A stretch of DNA of 64,000 bases, taken from Bradyrhizobium erythrophlei. GTDB taxonomy: Bacteria > Pseudomonadota > Alphaproteobacteria > Rhizobiales > Xanthobacteraceae. The number at the start of each line of letters is the position of its first letter. Position 1 is the first letter of the stretch. The translations under genes and the position numbers were made by a program. A model generated the notes under the pieces. The model made no database searches. It worked only from the letters and a program-made list of their open reading frames with translations, and had not been told where the DNA came from. Where the stretch lies: assembly GCF_900129505.1 (NCBI RefSeq), contig NZ_LT670818.1, positions 6,791,001-6,855,000 on the forward strand, read 5' to 3'. This document shows, in pieces, positions 58,326 through 64,000 of this stretch.

Positions 58326-59183
58326 CTATCCGATGGATTGGTTGAGCCCGCGCTCCAGCAGCGTACCGAGAAGGCTGCGGCGATAGGCGGCCGGCGCGTG
58401 GATGTCGGAAGCCGGGTCGATTTCGGCGCGCGCAGCGGCAACCGCTGCGGCAATGCTGTTCTCGTTGACCGGCGTTCCGTTCAGCGCGGCTTCGGCCGAA
58501 GCAAGCCTGACCGGCCGATCGGCGACACCGATCGCGCCGATATGAACGTTCGCGGCGCAGCGTCCTTCATCCAGATCGTAGAACAACGCGATGCCGGCCA
58601 CGGCAAAATCGCCCTTGCGGCGAGCAAATTCCCTGAACGCCCATCGCCGCGCGGCTGGCCACGCCGGCAGATGAACACTGGTAAGTATCTCATCCGGTGC
58701 GAGGCTGGTTTGCAGGAGCCCCTGGAAGAAGCTCGCGGCCTCTTCGACCCGCCTGCCGCCGGCGCCGATAATTTCCAGCCGCGCATCACAGGTCAAGGCA
58801 ATTCCCGGCATCTCGGCCGATGGATCGGCATGCGCCATCGAGCCTCCCACCGTGCCGCGATTGCGGATTTGATAGTGCGCAACATGCCGGATGGCTTCCG
58901 CCAACAAGGGATGCGCCGTCGCCAACCGCTGATCGCCGCCGATGTCGCACCACCGCACTTTCGCTCCCAGAGCGATCCCGTCCTCTGTAATCGTGATGGC
59001 ATCAAGATCGCGGATGCGTTTCAGATCGACCAGCAGTTCGGGCGCGGCCAGCCTGAATGCCAGCATCGGCATCAGGCTTTGGCCGCCAGCGATCAGCTTC
59101 GCATTGCCATTGCCGGCCGTGAGCAGGCTGACCGCCTCGCTCAACGTAGCAGGCGATTTGTATTCAAAGGCGGACGGCTTCAT
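58326..59183 (-). CDS. Molybdenum hydroxylase 2, FAD-binding subunit
   Basis: The 285-residue subunit has KLIAGGQSLMPMLAFRLA and RGTVGGSMAHADPSAEM, the two FAD signatures. The ATG at 59183 starts MKPSAFEYKSPATLSEA, the standard entry. It is the first gene of the unit, with the operator at 59306 about 120 bases upstream, and is divergent from the cupin gene. Confidence 0.94.
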   Translation of the reverse strand: MKPSAFEYKSPATLSEAVSLLTAGNGNAKLIAGGQSLMPMLAFRLAAPELLVDLKRIRDLDAITITEDGIALGAKVRWCDIGGDQRLATAHPLLAEAIRHVAHYQIRNRGTVGGSMAHADPSAEMPGIALTCDARLEIIGAGGRRVEEAASFFQGLLQTSLAPDEILTSVHLPAWPAARRWAFREFARRKGDFAVAGIALFYDLDEGRCAANVHIGAIGVADRPVRLASAEAALNGTPVNENSIAAAVAAARAEIDPASDIHAPAAYRRSLLGTLLERGLNQSIG

Positions 59184-59305
59184 CAGGCCTCCAGAATGGA
59201 TCAACGTCTTTGACGCGACGGCCAGATGAGCGCGTCCCGGTTATCATCTGCCGGCCGTGGCTCAGAGCACGGTCAGCGTGAGGCATTGGCTGGAACATGA
59301 CGTAT

Positions 59306-59323
59306 GTTGACCGGCTAGTCAAC
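59306..59323. promoter_or_regulatory. TetR-type operator, site 3 (hydroxylase 2)
   Basis: GTTGACCGGCTAGTCAAC keeps both arms, with C at the seventh base of the left arm. It is embedded in a longer palindrome, ATGTTGAC...GTCAACAT (59304-59325 region). It faces the FAD-subunit gene of hydroxylase 2. Confidence 0.8.
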
Positions 59324-59418
59324 ATGGAGAGATCCGCGGGAAGCTTGCGGTGTGGAAGGTTTATGGAAAACCGAACCCGCCGACCGACACCATCTCTGAA
59401 CAAACGGCTCCAAATTCA

Positions 59419-59448
59419 GTTGACTATGTGGTCAACAAAAAATATTTT
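59419..59448 (+). promoter_or_regulatory. Promoter with TetR-type operator, site 4 (cupin)
   Basis: GTTGACTATGTGGTCAAC (59419-59436) is the operator. Its TTGACT is followed after exactly 17 bases by TATTTT (59443-59448), a near-ideal sigma-70 promoter. The operator covers the -35 box and most of the spacer. The cupin start is 52 bases beyond the -10 box. Confidence 0.85.
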
Positions 59449-59500
59449 TGGAAGCAGATCGCCAAACGGTAGATCCAAACGTTGTTCGCAGGAGATGGAC

Positions 59501-60028
59501 ATGGCAACGGCGAGACACGCGCGACCGAGGGAACTCGAAGGCGTATCGATCGACCAGATCATTGAGCGTTACGTCGCGCGCTTTTCGGACCGAAGGGCCG
59601 ACTGGGCCGCATTTGAGGACGCCAAGATCGAGGGCTTCAAACGGGCGCAGCATCGCTTCATCGGCGCGGGCGGCTCCGGCAAGCATGGTGATACATCGGC
59701 TATTCCGGCCGGCAATTTCACGCTCTCGATCATGTTCGTTCCGCCCGGTCAGGGCAATGCCGCGCATACGCACGAAGCCGAGGAAGTATTCTTCGTGCTG
59801 CAGGGTTATCTGGATGTTTTCGTTCAGGACGAAGACGGCCACAAGATTACCCGTCGACTCGGGCCATGGGAATGCATCTCCTGCCCGGCAGGGGTAATCC
59901 ACGGTTACCAGAACGACAGCCTGGAGCCCGTATACTTTCAGGTTATGATCGGACGCGGCAAGCCTGAAACCATGGGGTATGCCGACGATGAACTATTCAA
60001 GCGCCGGGATGGACATTTGAAGGTCTGA
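59501..60028 (+). CDS. Cupin domain protein
   Basis: The 175-residue protein has one cupin fold. Metal ligands are visible in GNAAHTHEAEEVFFVLQGYL (HxHx4E form near residue 88) and in SCPAGVIHGYQND (the second motif, with His near 131). It may be a dioxygenase, isomerase or sensor. GGAG at 59491-59494 favours the ATG at 59501 over one at 59495. Its promoter carries operator site 4, so it is likely induced with hydroxylase 2. Confidence 0.88.
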   Translation: MATARHARPRELEGVSIDQIIERYVARFSDRRADWAAFEDAKIEGFKRAQHRFIGAGGSGKHGDTSAIPAGNFTLSIMFVPPGQGNAAHTHEAEEVFFVLQGYLDVFVQDEDGHKITRRLGPWECISCPAGVIHGYQNDSLEPVYFQVMIGRGKPETMGYADDELFKRRDGHLKV

Positions 60029-60061
60029 GGCCCCGCGTCCCGCATCGGCGCGCCTGCCGCC

Positions 60062-60089
60062 TCAAGGTCCCTGCGCTTCAAGGTCCCTG
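60062..60089. repeat. Short direct repeat after the cupin gene
   Basis: TCAAGGTCCCTG occurs at 60062-60073 and again at 60078-60089. Nearby, CTGATTCAAAGTGG and similar strings are partly repeated. It lies between convergent genes and has no evident function. Confidence 0.7.
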
Positions 60090-60168
60090 TCGAGGCATTC
60101 CTGGAAGTGGCCTGATTCAAAGTGGTCCGATTCCCGGAAGTCCCGGCCACGCGTTTGCGGCGACATTC

Positions 60169-60942
60169 CTATCTGCGCTTCTGCGCGCCGAAGCGCAGAT
60201 AGCCCAGCGTCAGATCCTCAATGTGTCGAATCCGCACGTTCATCTCGTCTTCCGTCGAAAATTTGCGGTCAAGAAGATACGACAGCGTGTAGCGGTTCGA
60301 CAGGTAGTGATAGGCCAACGCCGAAATTGATATATAAAATTCCACCGGATCGACACCGCTGCGGAAATCACCGGCTTCCTCACCTTCCTTCAGGAGGCTG
60401 GCGATATTTCCCAACAGACCCGAATAGCCCGCCTTGGTTAGTTTCGACTTGCGCAGGTGCTTGCCCTTGTGAAAATTCTCGGAATTCAGCAGCCCAATGA
60501 ATTCCGGATTGTCGCGCCAGTATTTGAAAGTCGAGCGCACCAATTTTCGAATTCCATCGATCGGAGACGATACGTCCAGGGGCCAACTCATCTGGTACGT
60601 GTGCATGCCCTGATAGGCCGACTCGAGGACCGCAATGAACAGTTTTTCCTTGCTGCCGAAGTAGTGATAGATCAGATTCTTGCTGACCTTGGCGAGGCGC
60701 ATGATGTCGTCGACCCGCGCGCCGTCATATCCCTTGGCGGAAAATTCCTGGATCGCGACGTCAAGGATACGCTGCCGAGTACGGTTGAGACCCGCCTCGG
60801 CGCCGTCGACAGCCTTCTTCTTCGACACCGATGCGGTGGATGCCTCTCCAGCGATCTTGCTTTTTGCCAGCGAAGATTTCTTCCTGGTCCTGCTGGTTCG
60901 GATCGACGCTCCGTTGCGCATGAAGGTACTTTCGGCAGGCAT
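60169..60942 (-). CDS. TetR family regulator 2
   Basis: After a Lys/Ser-rich lead of about 50 residues, the helix-turn-helix reads RQRILDVAIQEFSAKGYDGA, then LAKVSKNLIYHYFGSKEKLF. The recognition-helix region (VSKNLIYHYF) is close to that of TetR 1 (VSKNMLYYYF), so both may bind the same operator. The ligand domain differs more. The start is uncertain because of the lead; an ATG at 60921 is an alternative. It lies between the cupin gene and importer 2. Confidence 0.9.
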   Translation of the reverse strand: MPAESTFMRNGASIRTSRTRKKSSLAKSKIAGEASTASVSKKKAVDGAEAGLNRTRQRILDVAIQEFSAKGYDGARVDDIMRLAKVSKNLIYHYFGSKEKLFIAVLESAYQGMHTYQMSWPLDVSSPIDGIRKLVRSTFKYWRDNPEFIGLLNSENFHKGKHLRKSKLTKAGYSGLLGNIASLLKEGEEAGDFRSGVDPVEFYISISALAYHYLSNRYTLSYLLDRKFSTEDEMNVRIRHIEDLTLGYLRFGAQKRR

Positions 60943-61011
60943 GGCGCGATCCGCAGAGATTCAGACGTAAACGATCTGATGACAGAAGACAATCGGCTGA
61001 CGGCCCCGAAC

Positions 61012-61899
61012 TTACATCGTGCCTGATCCGATGTTGCCGCTGGCGCGGTCGCGATGCGGCATCGCCAGGCGCTCCAGAAATTCCACCACCCCAAACAGTA
61101 CCAGTCCGAGGATCGTCAAAGCCATCACGCCGGCAAACAGCAACGGCGTGTTAAGGTTGCCGTTGGCGATCATCAACTGGTAGCCGAGACCGGCGTCACC
61201 CCCGACAAATTCCCCGACCACCGCTCCAACCACCGCCAACGTGATGGAAATCTTGAGACCGGCGAAGATCGAAGGTAGTGCGTTGGGAAGCCGGATCAGC
61301 CGGAACGTACGATAGCTCGACAGTCCCATCGAACGCGCAAGGAAGATCTTCTCCTGCTCGATCCCGCCCAGCCCCATCACCGTATTGATCACAATCGGAA
61401 AGAACGCGATCAGAAACGCGATCAGCACTTTCGGTAGCAGGCCAAAGCCGAACCATACGACGAACAGCGGCGCTATCGCGACCTTCGGCATCGCCTGCGT
61501 TGAAATCAGCAGAGGGTAGATCGACCTCGCGAACACCGGCCAGTGAAAGATGCCCAGCGCCAGCGGAATACCGATCGCGATGCTCAACAGGTACCCCAGC
61601 AGGATCTCCACGGTCGTGACCCAGGATTCTCGGATCAGCAGCGAGGCATTGTCGCGGCAAGCCGCGAGAATCTGGCTCGGCGCCGGAAACAGATAGGTCG
61701 GGATCTTGAACAAGTCCGTGGCAACCTCCCAGCCTATCAGCAGCCCGGCGGTCACCAGGATCGGGAACAGCACCTCCGATCGCCGCTCGCGCTTTCGCTT
61801 CCTGTTGCTCTCGTTCTGGACGTGGCGCTCGACCTGTTCGATCGAAAGAGCGGAGGCTTGCTCGACCGCTGCGGTCGCTGACATCACGGGGTCCTCCAT
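61012..61899 (-). CDS. ABC transporter permease, SsuC type (importer 2)
   Basis: The 295-residue permease has six helices and the EAA loop IFLARSMGLSSYRTFRLIRL. A charged lead (NESNRKRKRERRSE) precedes the first helix. Its ATG shares one base with the ATPase stop (TGATG), a sign of coupled translation. Confidence 0.93.
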   Translation of the reverse strand: MEDPVMSATAAVEQASALSIEQVERHVQNESNRKRKRERRSEVLFPILVTAGLLIGWEVATDLFKIPTYLFPAPSQILAACRDNASLLIRESWVTTVEILLGYLLSIAIGIPLALGIFHWPVFARSIYPLLISTQAMPKVAIAPLFVVWFGFGLLPKVLIAFLIAFFPIVINTVMGLGGIEQEKIFLARSMGLSSYRTFRLIRLPNALPSIFAGLKISITLAVVGAVVGEFVGGDAGLGYQLMIANGNLNTPLLFAGVMALTILGLVLFGVVEFLERLAMPHRDRASGNIGSGTM

Positions 61900-62714
61900 C
61901 AGTGCTCGCGCAGAATGCCGCGGGCAAGAAATATCTCGAGGATTTCGCGGCTATAGGCAGCGAATTCAGGAGATTCACGCATCGCCAGCGTTCGCGGGCG
62001 CGGCAGATCGATGTGAATGATCTTGTCAACCTTGCCCGGCCGGGGCGTCATGACGATGACGCGATTGGATAGAAACACCGCCTCGACGATGCTGTGGGTC
62101 ACGAACAGAATCGAGACGCTTTGCTTGCCACAGATGTCCTGCAGATCCAGTACCAGCTGGTCGCGTGTCAGCGCATCGAGCGCGCCGAACGGCTCGTCCA
62201 TGAGAAGGTGCGACGGATTATGGATCAGCGCGCGGCAGATCGAAACGCGCTGTCGCATGCCGCCGGAGAGCGACTTTGGATATTTGTCCTCGAACCCGCC
62301 AAGCCCGACGGCGGCGAGCAGTTCGCGAGCCCGCAGTTCGGCCTTCCCCATGTCCATGTCGCGCGCTTCAGCCTGCAGCAGAACGTTTTGCAGTGTTGTG
62401 CGCCAATCCAGCAGGACGTGGTTCTGGAACACGATCCCGATATCGGTGCGCGCCTTTCTCACCGGCTCTCCGTCGACTAGGATTCGGCCGTCCGAGGCTG
62501 AAATTAGTCCGGCCGCGATCATCATCAGTGTGCTCTTGCCGCAGCCGCTGGGCCCCACCAGCGAAACGAATTCGCCTTTGTGCTGGCTGATCGAAACGCG
62601 ATCGAGCGCCCGCACTGGCCCGTCGTCGGTAGGATAGACCTTGCTGAGCGACTGTACCTGCAAGTACGCGGGATCGCTGTCTGGCCGCTGTGCGGTGCTT
62701 AGACCGGCTTGCAT
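61899..62714 (-). CDS. ABC transporter ATPase, SsuB type (importer 2)
   Basis: The 271-residue ATPase carries Walker A GPSGCGKSTLM, signature LSGGMRQRVS and Walker B LLMDEPFGALDA. All catalytic elements are present. It follows the receptor gene by 70 bases. Confidence 0.93.
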   Translation of the reverse strand: MQAGLSTAQRPDSDPAYLQVQSLSKVYPTDDGPVRALDRVSISQHKGEFVSLVGPSGCGKSTLMMIAAGLISASDGRILVDGEPVRKARTDIGIVFQNHVLLDWRTTLQNVLLQAEARDMDMGKAELRARELLAAVGLGGFEDKYPKSLSGGMRQRVSICRALIHNPSHLLMDEPFGALDALTRDQLVLDLQDICGKQSVSILFVTHSIVEAVFLSNRVIVMTPRPGKVDKIIHIDLPRPRTLAMRESPEFAAYSREILEIFLARGILREH

Positions 62715-62784
62715 GAAGTCTTCCCCATCTCACCGGCTCCCGTCACAAGGTGGCGCGTTGTCGCCTGTTGTGACTCCAGTCCGG

Positions 62785-63825
62785 TCAGACATTTTGCGGC
62801 GGAATGAACTCGGCCTCGGTGGGAACGAATTCGTTGGTGTACAGCTCAGCCGCCTCCAATGGGGTCGTGACCCCGCCATAGGTCTTCAGCACGGCAACGG
62901 TTGCCGTCCAGTCTTCCGGCGCCATCCAGCCGAGGGGCTTGTTGGCCGTGGTCGGCGTTACCCAGGTGCTCCAGGATAGCTGCGCCTCGCGCAACGTGAT
63001 CGCGGGATCGGTGGTCTCCTGATACTTCTTGACGATTTGCGTCATTTCTTCAGCGTTGGCTCGCCCATAAAGGAAGCCTTTCATGGTCGCGCGAACCATG
63101 CCGCGGATAAGATCAGGATCGGCGAGCAGGTCCTGATGAACGATGATGCCGTTGCTCATCGCTGTCACGCCCTCGTCGGCATACCAAAAAGCGCGCACCT
63201 TCTTCTTTCCGCGAATTTCGATCGAGGGGATGTAACCCTGGGCGAACCCGGCGATGGCGGCCACCTGTCCGGAAATCAATGCCGGACCGGCCCCCGCGCC
63301 ATCGACATTGATGACTCTCACCTTGCTGGCGTCCAGCCCTGCACCCTTTATGAATGCCGGCCATTGCTGGAACTGCGCGGATCCTGTTGCAATGCCGACG
63401 GTCTTGCCTTCGAGATCCTTCGGACTCCTGATGTCTGACTCTTCGAGGACCAGCGCCGCGCAGGGGTTACGGCGGTAAACGCCGGCCACCATCTTCAGCT
63501 TCATACCCTTGGAAACGCTGTTTCCGACCACGAATCCATCAGCGAATCCAAATTGAACCGCTTTCGAGGCAACAATCTGGGCCGTGCTGCCGGACCCCTT
63601 GCCCTGGTTGATCGTGACATCGAGCCCGGCGTCCGCGAAGAATCCTTTTTCCTTCGCAACGACGAGGCCGGCGTTGGGGCCCCCGTACACCCAGTCGGCC
63701 AGCAGGTTGACTGGCTTGAGCGATTTCAGGGACTGCGCGCGGACGATCGCAGGAAACGACAGGGCGGCAAGCGAGACAACTCCCGCTCCCAGGACATTGC
63801 GACGCGTGATCGAGCCTGCAGACAT
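62785..63825 (-). CDS. ABC transporter substrate-binding protein, NMT1 type (importer 2)
   Basis: The 346-residue receptor begins with a twin-arginine-like signal, SITRRNVLGAGVVSLAALSF, so it may be exported folded by the Tat route. The NMT1-like core includes ADWVYGGPNAGLVVAKEKGF, then DVTINQGKGSGSTAQIVASK. It is the first gene of a leftward receptor-ATPase-permease unit. A promoter (TTGACA, 16-17 bases, AATAAT/ATAATC) and a degenerate operator lie upstream. Confidence 0.92.
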   Translation of the reverse strand: MSAGSITRRNVLGAGVVSLAALSFPAIVRAQSLKSLKPVNLLADWVYGGPNAGLVVAKEKGFFADAGLDVTINQGKGSGSTAQIVASKAVQFGFADGFVVGNSVSKGMKLKMVAGVYRRNPCAALVLEESDIRSPKDLEGKTVGIATGSAQFQQWPAFIKGAGLDASKVRVINVDGAGAGPALISGQVAAIAGFAQGYIPSIEIRGKKKVRAFWYADEGVTAMSNGIIVHQDLLADPDLIRGMVRATMKGFLYGRANAEEMTQIVKKYQETTDPAITLREAQLSWSTWVTPTTANKPLGWMAPEDWTATVAVLKTYGGVTTPLEAAELYTNEFVPTEAEFIPPQNV

Positions 63826-63887
63826 AAGTCACCCCAGTATGTTGCCGCGAACAGCCCGATTATTGCCGAGAGGCCGCGGATGTCAAT

Positions 63888-63905
63888 GTTAACTAACTAG
63901 TCTGT
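63888..63905. promoter_or_regulatory. Degenerate TetR-type operator, site 5 (importer 2)
   Basis: GTTAACTAACTAGTCTGT keeps six of seven bases in the left arm and four of seven in the right arm compared with the consensus GTTGACY-N4-RGTCAAC. It is 63 bases upstream of the receptor start, a distance like that of sites 2 and 4. It may be a weak site or chance. No further gene can be read from here to the end of the window. Confidence 0.5.
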
Positions 63906-64000
63906 CACGCCAATTGCGCTGCCCAATCCTTGGCGCTCACTGATTAAGACAAAGGCATCAGCAGGCGCTTTAATGCGATCCGGTACTGGCCAGACAATAT

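Larger units (their letters stand above)
59184..59500. other. Divergent regulatory region between hydroxylase 2 and the cupin gene
   Basis: There is no gene in these 317 bases. Two copies of the TetR-type operator lie 113 bases apart (59306 and 59419), one near each gene. A clear promoter faces the cupin gene; that for the hydroxylase is weaker (TTGACT followed 17 bases later by CATGTT on the minus strand). Confidence 0.7.

Noticed and set aside
1..64000. CRISPR arrays
   Set aside because: No regularly spaced direct repeats with unique spacers were seen; the repeats present are dispersed or palindromic single elements.

Overview
The window looks like a chromosome segment of a Bradyrhizobium-type alphaproteobacterium (order Hyphomicrobiales). 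Evidence: high GC; the neighbourhood of recG divergent from sdhE-mfd; glmU-glmS; an ndvB/ndvC-type locus for cyclic beta-(1,3),(1,6)-glucan; and many small lineage-restricted families (DUF3551, DUF2442/DUF4160, tiny CxxCxGxG proteins, short proteins with a YREYAADC-like start) that I associate with this genus from memory. No database search was possible.

Region 1 (1-22462) is core chromosome. It holds a degenerate adenylate-forming protein, a degenerate receiver/GGDEF protein, mfd, sdhE, a repeat-filled gap with remains of a DUF4160-DUF2442 pair, recG, a rhodanese, a DUF502 membrane protein, glmS and glmU. After two membrane-anchored hypotheticals comes a beta-glucan locus: an NdvC-like GH17 membrane protein, a small secreted protein that is a positional NdvD candidate, and an NdvB-like GH17-GT2 synthase. 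The region ends with tRNA-Lys(TTT).

Region 2 (about 22463-37170) is gene-poor accessory DNA directly downstream of the tRNA. It holds about twenty very small genes, several remnants (ribbon-helix-helix, YedK/HMCES-type, helix-turn-helix, DUF3551) and at least three dispersed repeat modules whose copies have recombined with each other. I found no integrase and no second copy of the tRNA 3' end, so an integrated element is possible but not shown.

Region 3 (37175-51424) looks like a catabolic cluster. A tightly coupled leftward operon encodes a molybdenum hydroxylase (large, FAD and Fe-S subunits plus CoxG) followed by a complete LivKHMGF importer. A GntR/FCD regulator is divergent from it, with a 12-bp palindrome between. 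Then come a fused LigB-LigA extradiol dioxygenase, a NadX-like dehydrogenase, an alpha/beta hydrolase and an aldehyde dehydrogenase. This reads as uptake, hydroxylation, ring cleavage and oxidation of an aromatic or N-heteroaromatic compound; the substrate cannot be read from the sequence.

Region 4 (51521-64000) has two SsuABC/NMT1-type importers, a second molybdenum hydroxylase, a cupin and two TetR regulators. An 18-bp inverted repeat, GTTGACY-N4-RGTCAAC, lies in front of the aldehyde dehydrogenase, the first importer, the second hydroxylase and the cupin, with a degenerate copy before the last binding protein. At the cupin and the first importer it overlaps the -35 box. This is the best candidate for an undescribed regulon: it joins the dehydrogenase of region 3 to the transport and oxidation genes of region 4.
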